NCBI RefSeq assembly: GCF_001307155.1
Contig: NZ_CP012830.1
Location: 124,001 to 188,000 of the forward strand
Direction: 5' to 3'
DNA: 64,000 nucleotides
Origin: Pseudomonas fluorescens
Lineage (GTDB): Bacteria; Pseudomonadota; Gammaproteobacteria; Pseudomonadales; Pseudomonadaceae
A program made the position numbers and the translations under genes. Below, in pieces: positions 38,847 through 48,477 of the stretch. Every line of letters starts with the position of its first letter. The stretch's first letter is position 1. The notes below the pieces were generated by a model. That model was not told the origin of the DNA, made no database searches, and saw only the letters and a program-made list of their open reading frames with translations.

Positions 38847-39689
38847 ATGTACAACTGGATCGACGCCCTCGCCGACCTGCAAAACCAGGGTGAACCCTGT
38901 GTGTTGGTGACCATCATTGAGGAGCTCGGCTCGACGCCGCGCAATGCCGGTTCGAAAATGGTCGTCAGCGCCACGCAGGCGTTCGACACCATCGGTGGCG
39001 GGCACCTGGAATACAAGGCGATGCAGGTCGCCCGGGAAATGCTTGCCAGCGGCAAACAGGACACCCATCTGGAGCGTTTCACCCTCGGCGCCAGCCTCGG
39101 TCAATGCTGCGGCGGCGTCACGGTGTTGCTGTTCGAGCCCATGGGCCAGGTACAGGCACAGATCGCCGTATTTGGTGCCGGCCACGTCGGTCGGGCGCTG
39201 GTGCCGTTGCTGGCCAGCCTGCCCTGCCGCGTGCGCTGGATCGATTCGCGGGAAGCCGAGTTCCCCGAACAGGTCCCCCACGGCGTGCGTAAAATCGTCG
39301 CCGAAGAACCGGTGGACGAAATTGACGACCTGCCCGTTGGCAGTTACTGCATCGTCATGACCCACAATCACCAGCTCGACCTGGAGCTCACCGCGGCAAT
39401 CCTCAAGCGCAACGACTTTGCCTACTTCGGCCTGATCGGCTCGAAGACCAAACGGGTGAAATTCGAACACCGCCTGCGCGAGCGCGGTTTCGACAACGCC
39501 GTGCTGCAACGCATGCGCTGCCCGATGGGCCTCGGCGAGGTCAAAGGCAAGTTGCCGGTGGAAATCGCCATCTCCATCGCCGGCGAGATCATCGCCACCT
39601 ATAACGCGAATTTCGGCCAGCACGGCGCGAAAGCCGAACCTATTGCCAAACTGCTGCCCGCCTCGCGCCGCAGCCACGCCTCGAACTAA
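38847..39689 (+). CDS. xdhC: Xanthine dehydrogenase accessory protein XdhC
   Basis: Molybdenum cofactor chaperone that sulfurates or inserts the cofactor into XdhB. It has 280 residues from MYNWIDALADL (38847), with GAGGTG upstream. It has the XdhC N-terminal domain with EELGSTPRNAGSKM and the Cys pair in LGQCCGGVTVLLFE, then a Rossmann-type domain (AVFGAGHVGRALVPLL, FAYFGLIGSKTKRVKF). It is followed 24 bases later by guaD. Confidence 0.93.
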   Translation: MYNWIDALADLQNQGEPCVLVTIIEELGSTPRNAGSKMVVSATQAFDTIGGGHLEYKAMQVAREMLASGKQDTHLERFTLGASLGQCCGGVTVLLFEPMGQVQAQIAVFGAGHVGRALVPLLASLPCRVRWIDSREAEFPEQVPHGVRKIVAEEPVDEIDDLPVGSYCIVMTHNHQLDLELTAAILKRNDFAYFGLIGSKTKRVKFEHRLRERGFDNAVLQRMRCPMGLGEVKGKLPVEIAISIAGEIIATYNANFGQHGAKAEPIAKLLPASRRSHASN

Positions 39690-39713
39690 AAAAGCCACGA
39701 ACCGAGAACGACA

Positions 39714-41018
<1,305 letters not shown>

Positions 41019-41032
41019 GCCCTTCTGAAACG

Positions 41033-41072
41033 AAAAATCCCCCGCAGCCATCAGGTTGCGGGGGATTTTTTT
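41033..41072 (+). terminator. Intrinsic terminator after guaD
   Basis: AAAAATCCCCCGCA pairs with TGCGGGGGATTTTT, followed by further T residues, 15 bases after the guaD stop. Confidence 0.9.
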
Positions 41073-41088
41073 ACGTCTGTCAGACCGC

Positions 41089-41170
41089 CATCGCGAGCAA
41101 GCTTTGCTCCTACGAGGATTGTTGCAGTCTCACGATCACATACCCGTAGGAGCAAAGCTTGCTCGCGATG
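41089..41170. repeat. REPIN (family B) after guaD
   Basis: CATCGCGAGCAAGCTTTGCTCC and its inverted copy enclose about 35 bases, between convergent guaD and the GntR gene. Confidence 0.85.
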
Positions 41171-41186
41171 GGAGCGCCGCGATCTA

Positions 41187-41951
41187 TCAGAGTTTGGCGG
41201 TCGGCCGCCCTGGCTTCTTGGTCTGCAACAGGTGCGAGAACACCGCATGCAAATCGTCCGAGGCGCTTTCTTCGTCGAGATTGAGCTTGCTGTCGATGTG
41301 GTCCATGTGATGCATCATCAGGTTCACCGCCAGGTCGACGTCGCGGGCCTCGATGGCGTCGATCAGCTGAGTGTGTTCATCGTAGGAACAGTGCGAGCGG
41401 TTACCGCTTTCATACTGGGCGATGATCAACGAAGTCTGCGACACCAGGCTGCGCTGGAAGCTGATCAGCGGGGCGTTCTTCGCCGCCTCGGCCAGCTTCA
41501 GGTGGAACTCGCCAGACAGCCGGATACCGGCACCGCGGTCGCCACGGGAGAAGCTATCGCGCTCGTCGTTGACCATTTGCCGCAGCTCGGCAATCTGTTC
41601 GGCCGTCGCGTGTACGACTGCCAGTTCAGTGATCGCCTTCTCGACCAGACGCCGCGCCATGAATACCTGACGGGCCTCTTCGACACTCGGGCTGGCAACC
41701 ACGGCACCCCGGTTGGGACGCAACAGCACCACGCCTTCGTGGGCCAGACGCGACAGCGCGCGGCGAATGATGGTGCGACTGACCCCGAAAATTTCTCCCA
41801 GCGCCTCTTCGCTCAACTTTGTACCGGGCGCCAGGCGCTGTTCGAGGATGGCCTCGAAGATATGCGCATAGACGATATCGTCCTGGGTTCCGCTGCGGCC
41901 GGCTTTGCCTGCTCGCGGTTGTTTCTTGAGGGGCTGCAACTGTTCGTTCAT
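41187..41951 (-). CDS. GntR-family regulator (FCD domain), divergent from a BenE-type transporter
   Basis: Transcription factor of 254 residues from MNEQLQPLKKQ (41951); the longer frame adds an unlikely N-terminus. A basic Lys/Arg-rich lead is followed by the winged helix-turn-helix (YAHIFEAILEQRLAPGTKLSEEALGEIFGVSRTIIRRALSRLAHEGVV) and an FCD ligand domain with metal-site histidines (GEFHLKLAEAA, MMHHMDH). It lies convergent to guaD and divergent from the transporter gene. Likely targets are one or both; the ligand is unknown. Confidence 0.88.
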   Translation of the reverse strand: MNEQLQPLKKQPRAGKAGRSGTQDDIVYAHIFEAILEQRLAPGTKLSEEALGEIFGVSRTIIRRALSRLAHEGVVLLRPNRGAVVASPSVEEARQVFMARRLVEKAITELAVVHATAEQIAELRQMVNDERDSFSRGDRGAGIRLSGEFHLKLAEAAKNAPLISFQRSLVSQTSLIIAQYESGNRSHCSYDEHTQLIDAIEARDVDLAVNLMMHHMDHIDSKLNLDEESASDDLHAVFSHLLQTKKPGRPTAKL

Positions 41952-42046
41952 GGGCACTCGAGTCGGGAGAACTGCGGCGAATTGACTGTGACTGTAATAC
42001 GTCACAGAGGGTCGCTGGCAAGTATTGCGTAAAAAACACAGCACAT

Positions 42047-42056
42047 TGTACACAAC
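42047..42056. promoter_or_regulatory. Candidate GntR operator
   Basis: TTGTACACAA resembles the TTGTNTACAA-type palindromes bound by some FCD-type GntR proteins. It lies 96 bases before the GntR start codon. Binding is inferred only. Confidence 0.3.
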
Positions 42057-42148
42057 CGCTGGTGGCAACACGACTGTACGGCCATATACGCCCCCGGCTG
42101 TATTGCAACGAGCTGCCACGTTTAAGTTTAGGCTTGAACACCTGGCCC

Positions 42149-42277
42149 GTGGCGAGGGAGCTTGCTCCCGTTGGACTGCGCAGCAGTCCTGAAACCTGCC
42201 GACTCGTTTATTCAGATGACCTCGCTAGCACATTACGACCGCTACGCGGCCGAGCGGGAGCAAGCTCCCTCGCCACA
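42149..42277. repeat. REPIN (family A) ahead of the BenE-type gene
   Basis: GTGGCGAGGGAGCTTGCTCC arms in inverted order, ending 51 bases before the transporter start, so probably inside its 5' region. Confidence 0.88.
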
Positions 42278-42327
42278 CGGGTGGCAGCGGACTTTATTCG
42301 TATATCAAGAACAAGGAACACTGCGCC

Positions 42328-43521
42328 ATGACCGACGCCACTCACGCGCAACTTCGCCCATTGGCCGACACTTCACCTTCGGCCATCGTCGCCGGTTTTA
42401 TTGCCATGATGACCGGCTACACCAGCTCACTGGTGCTGATGTTCCAGGCCGGCCAGGCGGCGGGCCTGACCAGCGGGCAAATTTCATCGTGGATCTGGGC
42501 GATTTCGATTGGAATGGCCGTGTGCTCGATCAGTTTGTCCTTGCGTTATCGCACACCGATCACCATCGCCTGGTCGACGCCCGGCGCGGCGCTGCTGATC
42601 ACCAGCTTATCGGGCGTGACCTACGGCGAGGCGATTGGCGCCTACATCACTTGCGCCGTGCTCGTCACTCTTTGCGGCATGACCGGCAGCTTCGAACGTC
42701 TGGTCAAACGCATTCCCGCGTCACTGGCGGCGGCGTTGCTGGCGGGGATTCTGTTCAAGATCGGTAGCGAAATTTTCGTCGCCGCCCAGCACCGCACGGG
42801 CCTGGTATTGGGGATGTTTTTCACCTACCTGGTGGTCAAGCGCCTGTCGCCGCGTTATGCGGTGCTGGCGGCGTTGCTGATCGGCACTGCATTGTCCGGC
42901 GTCATGGGCCTGCTGGATTTCAGCGGTTTTCATCTGGAAGTGGCCACCCCGGTCTGGACCACCCCGCACTTCTCCCTCGCGGCGACCATCAGCATCGGCA
43001 TTCCATTGTTCGTGGTGGCCATGACCTCGCAGAACATGCCCGGCATCGCCGTGTTACGCGCAGATGGCTACAACGTGCCGGCCTCGCCGCTGATCACCAC
43101 CACCGGCATCGCCTCACTGTTGCTGGCGCCATTTGGCTCCCACGGGATCAACCTGGCAGCGATCAGTGCCGCCATCTGCACCGGGCCACATGCCCATGAA
43201 GATCGCAACAAGCGTTACACCGCGGCCGTCTGGTGCGGGATTTTCTACGGGATTGCCGGGGTCTTTGGCGCAACGCTCGCAGCGCTGTTCGCCGCCTTGC
43301 CAAAAGAGCTGGTGCTGTCGATTGCCGCGCTGGCGCTATTCGGCTCAATCATCAACGGCTTAAGCATCGCTATGGCGCAAGTGAAGGAACGTGAAGCGGC
43401 ATTGATCACCTTTATGGTCACTGCGTCGGGGCTGACGCTGTTTTCCATTGGCTCGGCATTTTGGGGAATTGTGGCGGGGGTGATTACGTTAATGATTCTG
43501 AATTGGCGCAATGCCCCTTAA
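42328..43521 (+). CDS. BenE-family transporter
   Basis: Inner-membrane transporter of 397 residues with about 12 helices, of the benzoate/H+ symporter BenE family: WSTPGAALL, GITLFVVAMTSQN-like (here GIPLFVVAMTSQNMPG) and FGSHGINLAAISAAICTGPHAHED are family hallmarks. No benzoate catabolic genes are nearby. It lies beside guaD and a GntR regulator, so a role in uptake of a purine-related or other nitrogenous compound is possible but unproven. AAGGAAC precedes the start. Confidence 0.85.
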   Translation: MTDATHAQLRPLADTSPSAIVAGFIAMMTGYTSSLVLMFQAGQAAGLTSGQISSWIWAISIGMAVCSISLSLRYRTPITIAWSTPGAALLITSLSGVTYGEAIGAYITCAVLVTLCGMTGSFERLVKRIPASLAAALLAGILFKIGSEIFVAAQHRTGLVLGMFFTYLVVKRLSPRYAVLAALLIGTALSGVMGLLDFSGFHLEVATPVWTTPHFSLAATISIGIPLFVVAMTSQNMPGIAVLRADGYNVPASPLITTTGIASLLLAPFGSHGINLAAISAAICTGPHAHEDRNKRYTAAVWCGIFYGIAGVFGATLAALFAALPKELVLSIAALALFGSIINGLSIAMAQVKEREAALITFMVTASGLTLFSIGSAFWGIVAGVITLMILNWRNAP

Positions 43522-43524
43522 AAG

Positions 43525-43609
43525 CATCGCGGGCAAGCCTTGCTCCTACAGGTTCAGAGCCGAGCCGACTATCCGCATACATCTGTAGGAGCAAGGCTTG
43601 CCCGCGATA
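43525..43609. repeat. REPIN (family B) after the BenE-type gene
   Basis: CATCGCGGGCAAGCCTTGCTCC and its inverted copy enclose about 40 bases, right after the stop codon. Confidence 0.88.
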
Positions 43610-43698
43610 GCGATCTGGCAGGCACACAAAATCCCGGGAATCAGCCCCAAGGCATCATTCAATAAAGGGGAAAAACGAAACGCTGTACGGGGACAGCA

Positions 43699-43726
43699 AA
43701 CCAGCGACCCGAACGGGTCGCTGGTT
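43699..43726 (-). terminator. Hairpin after the YggL-type gene
   Basis: AACCAGCGACCC pairs with GGGTCGCTGGTT around GAAC, just after the stop of the minus-strand gene. The T-run is short. Confidence 0.6.
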
Positions 43727-43733
43727 CAGAACA

Positions 43734-44078
43734 TCAGGCTACCGGATTGATCGGCTTTTCCGGGTACCAAACGTCCAGCAACGGGCTGACTTCTACGCTG
43801 GTCAGCTCGGTGCGGGCTTTCAGCCAGGCTTCAACGGCGGCGCGTTGTTCAGCGCTGACCGAGCCACGTTTTTGCAGGCAAACCAGACCGTAGTCGTCGC
43901 CGCCAACGTAGCCGAGGCCGTTAGCTTCCATGGCTTCTTTCAGAAACGCGTCGAGGAAAGCGTCAACAGCCTCATCAGCCAGATCTTCTTTGAAATCCAG
44001 GTTCAGTTCGAAACCCAGCTCTTGAAATTCATCGACGCAGAGTTTTTTGCGCAGACGCTGGGAACGGTTAGTCGCCAT
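43734..44078 (-). CDS. yggL: YggL/DUF469 family protein
   Basis: Small acidic protein of 114 residues from MATNRSQRLRKKLCVDEFQELGF (44078). The family is associated with the 50S ribosomal subunit in E. coli. The conserved basic N-terminus, the acidic middle (DFKEDLADEAVDAFLDAF) and the GLGYVGGDDYGLVCLQKRG segment are present. It stands alone and diverges from dacB. Confidence 0.9.
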   Translation of the reverse strand: MATNRSQRLRKKLCVDEFQELGFELNLDFKEDLADEAVDAFLDAFLKEAMEANGLGYVGGDDYGLVCLQKRGSVSAEQRAAVEAWLKARTELTSVEVSPLLDVWYPEKPINPVA

Positions 44079-44312
44079 TGGAACAATCCTCAAAAGTAAT
44101 AACGGGCGGCACTTTAGCAGTTTAAGCCGTGGTTTGCCCGATTCTCTGGCGGCTTGCGCCTACCGCCGGTAAAAAAATAGCGGATTCGGCCCTTTGGATA
44201 CGGCACAAGCCGCTACTCCTTGGGGCATAATGCCGACACTTTCGCGACCACCGAGGGAATTTATTCTCATGCCCTCATCTTTTTCCCCCTCGGCAGTAGG
44301 GTTTTATTTCAG

Positions 44313-45773
44313 ATGATCAAATCTTTGCGTCCATTGCTTCTCGCCAGCCTGCTTGTACCGCTGGCCTTCCCTGTTTCCGCTGCCCCGGTCAACACCACCC
44401 TGCCACCCAGCGTTGAAAAAGCACTCAAAGCCAGCAAGCTGCAGGACAACGCCCTATCGCTGGTGATGATTCCACTCAACGGCCCAGGCACACCGACCGT
44501 TTTCAACGCTGACGTTTCAGTCAATCCGGCCTCGACCATGAAACTGGTCACTACCTACGCCGCGCTGGAAATGCTTGGCCCGAACCACCAGTGGAAAACC
44601 GAGTTCTACACCGACGGCACCCTCAATGGCGGCATCCTGCACGGCAACCTGTACCTCAAGGGTGGCGGCGACCCAAAGCTGAACATGGAAAAACTCTGGC
44701 TGCTGATGCGTGACCTGCGAGCCAATGGCGTGCAGCAAGTTACCGGTGACCTGGTGCTGGATCGCAGCTTCTTCGTCCAGCCGCAACTTCCCGAATTCAA
44801 TGACGATGGTAAAGACGAGAACAAGCCGTTCCTGGTCAAGCCCGACGCGCTGATGGTCAACCTCAAGGCCTTGCGCTTCGTAGCTCGCAACGACTCGGGC
44901 AAGGTGCTGGTGTCGGTCGAACCACCGATCGCCAGTATTCGCATCGACAACCAGGTCAAAGCGCTTAGCGGCAAACAGTGTTCCGGGGGCGTGCGCTACA
45001 ACCCGGTAACCCAGGCCGACGGCAGCGTGAGCGTGACCGTTGCAGGCCAGTTGGCCGACGGCTGCAGCTCGCAGACGTACCTTTCGCTGCTCGATCATGC
45101 GACCTACACCGCCGGCGCCGTACGGGCAATCTGGCAGGAACTGGGTGGCAGCATCCAGGGCAAGGATCGTCTGGCCGCCGTACCAAAGGATGCCAAGGTA
45201 CTGGCGCGGGCGTTCTCGCCGGACCTGGCGGAAATCATCCGCGATATCAACAAATACAGTAACAACACCATGGCTCAGCAGCTGTTCCTCAGCCTGGGCG
45301 CGAAATACCGCACCGACGCCGATGCTGACGATGCAAAAGCCGCACAACGCGTAGTGCGTCAATGGCTGGCGAAGAAAGGCATCACCGCGCCGCACCTGGT
45401 GATGGAGAACGGCTCGGGCCTGTCGCGTGCCGAACGGGTCAGCGCCCGTGAAATGGCGAGCATGCTGCAGGCTGCCTGGAGAAGCCCGTACTCGGCCGAG
45501 TTCGTCAGCTCGCTGCCGATCAGCGGCATGGACGGCACCATGCGCAAACGCCTCAAGACCACCGCGATGCGGGGTGAAGCACACGTCAAGACCGGCACCC
45601 TGAACACCGTGCGCGCTATCGCCGGTTACAGCCGCGACGACAATGGCAACACTTGGGCAGTGGTTGCGATCCTCAACGATCCGGCACCTTTTGGTGCGCA
45701 TACGGTGCTCGATCAGGTGCTGCTGGACCTGTACCGCCAGCCGAAACTGGCAACGGCCGAGTCGGCGCTTTAA
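44313..45773 (+). CDS. dacB: D-alanyl-D-alanine carboxypeptidase/endopeptidase (PBP4 type)
   Basis: Periplasmic peptidoglycan hydrolase of the S13 family that trims or cleaves peptide cross-links. It has 486 residues from MIKSLRPLLLASLL (44313), with a signal peptide cut near VSAAP. Active-site motifs are SxxK at Ser74-Lys77 (PASTMK), SNN in KYSNNTMAQQ and KTG in HVKTGTLN. The large insert between the first two motifs is the usual PBP4 domain. It is convergent to a GGDEF gene with a REPIN between. Confidence 0.94.
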   Translation: MIKSLRPLLLASLLVPLAFPVSAAPVNTTLPPSVEKALKASKLQDNALSLVMIPLNGPGTPTVFNADVSVNPASTMKLVTTYAALEMLGPNHQWKTEFYTDGTLNGGILHGNLYLKGGGDPKLNMEKLWLLMRDLRANGVQQVTGDLVLDRSFFVQPQLPEFNDDGKDENKPFLVKPDALMVNLKALRFVARNDSGKVLVSVEPPIASIRIDNQVKALSGKQCSGGVRYNPVTQADGSVSVTVAGQLADGCSSQTYLSLLDHATYTAGAVRAIWQELGGSIQGKDRLAAVPKDAKVLARAFSPDLAEIIRDINKYSNNTMAQQLFLSLGAKYRTDADADDAKAAQRVVRQWLAKKGITAPHLVMENGSGLSRAERVSAREMASMLQAAWRSPYSAEFVSSLPISGMDGTMRKRLKTTAMRGEAHVKTGTLNTVRAIAGYSRDDNGNTWAVVAILNDPAPFGAHTVLDQVLLDLYRQPKLATAESAL

Positions 45774-45790
45774 CTTAAACACTGCGCAAC

Positions 45791-45924
45791 TGTGGCGAGG
45801 GAGCTTGCTCCCGGCTCGGTTGCGCAGCAGCCGCAAAATCAACAAATCAGATACATCTGACCCAACTCGATCATCGCCTTCCGGGCCGCTTCGCGCCCCA
45901 GCGGGAGCAAGCTTCCTCGCCACA
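45791..45924. repeat. REPIN (family A) after dacB
   Basis: TGTGGCGAGGGAGCTTGCTCC and its inverted copy (one base changed in the right arm, CTTCC) lie between two convergent genes. Confidence 0.9.
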
Positions 45925-45939
45925 CAAACCTGAACCGGT

Positions 45940-48339
45940 CTACACCAGTTCCATCTCAACCCGATCCCGCCCGGCCTGCTTCGCCGCATAAACCCCCGAG
46001 TCAGCGCGCAATAGCAAGGCATCAGCCCCCTCCCCGGAACGCCAACTGGCGATACCAAAGCTGGCAGTCACCGTGCCCAGGCCCTCGATAGGCGTATTGC
46101 GCAAGCTCTGCCATAGCTCGACGGCCAACGTATGGGCATGCTGCCCGTCGGTGTCCGGACACAACACCATGAACTCCTCGCCTCCCAGGCGACAGAACAC
46201 ATCGGTGCGCCGCAAGCGTTGGCGAATGCGCTGACAGATCGCCTGCAACACCCGATCGCCGGCCGCGTGGCCGTACACATCATTGATGCGCTTGAAGTGA
46301 TCGATATCCAGCATGATCACCGCCAAGTCCCCGACACCTCGCTCGACGCGGGCCATTTCCATGGTCAACCGCTCCTGGAAATAACGTCGATTGTGAATGC
46401 CGGTCAGCGAGTCGGTCACCGACAAGGCGCGCAGCTCTTCCTCGACCCGCTTGAGGTCGGAAATATCCGAAATGTAGCCATGCCACAACACCCCGCCGCC
46501 GGGCAGCTCTTCCGGCGTTGCCTCACCGCGTACCCAACGCAGACCACGGACCGGCAACTGAACGCGGTACTCTTCGCGCCACGGGCTGAGCTTTAACGAA
46601 GAGACCCGGATCGAGGCACGCACCCGAGCGACATCCTGCGGATGGATCCGCTCGAAAATAGCCTCGGCGTTCTGTTGCAGTACGTCCGGGTCGATTTCGT
46701 AAATATCGCGAATGCCATCACTGGCATAGATCACACTGAAGAGCCCGTCTGCCGCCATCTTGAATTGATAAATGCCGCCCGGCACATGAGCGCTGAGTTT
46801 CTTGAGCAGTAAATCGCGCGCGGCCAACGCTTCATGCACGCGCTTGCGCTCGGTAATGTCGATGCAGATCGCCAGATTCCCGACCCACAGCCCCTGCTCA
46901 TCAAGCACCGCGGTGGCGAGCATGTTCACCGTCAGATGGCTGCCGTCCTGGCGCACTAAAGTCCATTCACGCGCTTCATGCCCGCCCGCTTTGCCACCTT
47001 CCACCAGCATCGCCTGACAGCCCGGCACCGGCTTGCAGTAACGCTGACTGAGTTCCACCGCTCGCGCTTCCAGCTCGGCGGGCAGATGCAGGCTTTCCAG
47101 GGTCGCCTGTCCCAACACATCGACACTGCGATAGCCGAGCATATGCTCGGCACCGGCATTGAACGTTGTGATCACACCGCGCAGGTTGGTGGCAATCACC
47201 GCCACTTGGGTCGCCGCGGCCAGCACCCCGCGCAATTGACCATGAGCGCCGCTCAACTCCTGCTCTCGCAGGCGCAACTCGCGGGTACGCTGCTCGACCA
47301 GCGCCAGCGCTCGTTGCCGTTGACTGACCAGAATGTAGAGCAAGGCACTGAGCAGCACGCTCAACAGCGTCCCCATCACGATCAGGCTGGCAACCGCCGA
47401 ATGAGTGGCATGTTCAAACACGCGGCTGGTACGAATATCGAGATCGTAGACATGTTCGCCCAGTCGCAACATCGAGCTGTAATGCAGCGGCTGATTCGCC
47501 ACCGGGTTGGTAGATTCGTAGAGCGCTTGCGCCTGAGCGCCCTGTGCCCGATCACGAATCTGCACCACAAGGTTGTCCTGCCCGGGCAACGGAAAACCAT
47601 CGACTACCAACTGACGCATGCTGATCACTGCCAGCACATAACCAAGGGGCGTAGCGTCATGAGCTGACGCTGCGGTATCGCGCAAAACCGGCTCGACCAG
47701 CAGCACGCCATGGGCATATTCAGGATCGACGCCAATCAGCAGCGTGGGCTCGGACACCGCCATCGCGTTGAGGGTGCGGGCCCTTTCCAGCGTTGCCCGA
47801 CGTGTCGGTTCCGAGAGCATATCAAAACCCAGCGGCGCGGCTTTTGAGCCTAGCGCCTGGCTGTACAACACCGGCGCGTATTCATCGCGCAAGGCGGCAG
47901 GTTGCAGCTCTGCGGAAGGTGTCAGATCGCGGATGGAAAATCCTGCTTTACCTTGTTCGCGCACCCGTTGCTCAAACGCGGAACGCTCACTGCGGGCAAC
48001 CAGCGGCGCCCAGGCGTAGGCCTGAGTCCTGTGTAACAGTGCTTTGGTAAAGCCGTCGAACTCTTCACGGGAAACCGACTCGGAGTTGACGAAGAATCGC
48101 CGCAGGCTATCAAGGCGCTGCTCCTGATCGTCGAAACGCTCGGTAATCCGGCTCTTGCGTTCGTTGACCAGCATTTGGAAACGCTGCGCCATCTGCTGAT
48201 GCTGCGCATTGAAGCTGGCCCAGGCGAGCAGCCCCGTCAGTACGCCCCCGGCCAGCAACACCAGCAGCGCAACGAGCCAGGCCGAAACATCTTCACTGAT
48301 CAAGCCCAGGATCTTGGGTCGTACGGCGTGCAACGGCAT
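45940..48339 (-). CDS. CHASE-PAS-PAS-GGDEF diguanylate cyclase
   Basis: Membrane-bound cyclic-di-GMP synthase of 799 residues. There is a transmembrane helix at about 20-42, a periplasmic CHASE sensor domain (about 75-270), a second helix (about 318-340), a short coiled coil, two PAS domains (about 365-490 and 500-630) and a C-terminal GGDEF domain. The signature is intact (GGEEF) and an RRTD inhibitory site lies five residues before it, so it should be active and product-inhibited. The CHASE domain suggests an external small-molecule signal; the ligand is unknown. Confidence 0.93.
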   Translation of the reverse strand: MPLHAVRPKILGLISEDVSAWLVALLVLLAGGVLTGLLAWASFNAQHQQMAQRFQMLVNERKSRITERFDDQEQRLDSLRRFFVNSESVSREEFDGFTKALLHRTQAYAWAPLVARSERSAFEQRVREQGKAGFSIRDLTPSAELQPAALRDEYAPVLYSQALGSKAAPLGFDMLSEPTRRATLERARTLNAMAVSEPTLLIGVDPEYAHGVLLVEPVLRDTAASAHDATPLGYVLAVISMRQLVVDGFPLPGQDNLVVQIRDRAQGAQAQALYESTNPVANQPLHYSSMLRLGEHVYDLDIRTSRVFEHATHSAVASLIVMGTLLSVLLSALLYILVSQRQRALALVEQRTRELRLREQELSGAHGQLRGVLAAATQVAVIATNLRGVITTFNAGAEHMLGYRSVDVLGQATLESLHLPAELEARAVELSQRYCKPVPGCQAMLVEGGKAGGHEAREWTLVRQDGSHLTVNMLATAVLDEQGLWVGNLAICIDITERKRVHEALAARDLLLKKLSAHVPGGIYQFKMAADGLFSVIYASDGIRDIYEIDPDVLQQNAEAIFERIHPQDVARVRASIRVSSLKLSPWREEYRVQLPVRGLRWVRGEATPEELPGGGVLWHGYISDISDLKRVEEELRALSVTDSLTGIHNRRYFQERLTMEMARVERGVGDLAVIMLDIDHFKRINDVYGHAAGDRVLQAICQRIRQRLRRTDVFCRLGGEEFMVLCPDTDGQHAHTLAVELWQSLRNTPIEGLGTVTASFGIASWRSGEGADALLLRADSGVYAAKQAGRDRVEMELV

Positions 48340-48425
48340 AAGCGAAACTCAAAACGCCGGCGTGCTTAGGCGTCACCTTGGCTTTGAGTGAAGTTATAGC
48401 TATTAGCCATTAGATTAGCCAGCGC

Positions 48426-48461
48426 AAAAACACCACAGAACCTCGAAAAATCAAGGCTCTG
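48426..48461 (-). terminator. Terminator after rlmKL
   Basis: On the minus strand CAGAGCCT pairs with AGGTTCTG (one G-T pair) and is followed by a GTGTTTTT run, starting 16 bases after the rlmKL stop. Confidence 0.55.
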
Positions 48462-48477
48462 CGGATCCAATCAGGCC

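Larger units (their letters stand above)
41952..42327. other. Divergent regulatory region between GntR and BenE-type genes
   Basis: 376 bases with no gene. They contain a TTGTACACAA-type site (42047-42056), a candidate operator for the FCD regulator, and a family A REPIN (42149-42277). Confidence 0.5.
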
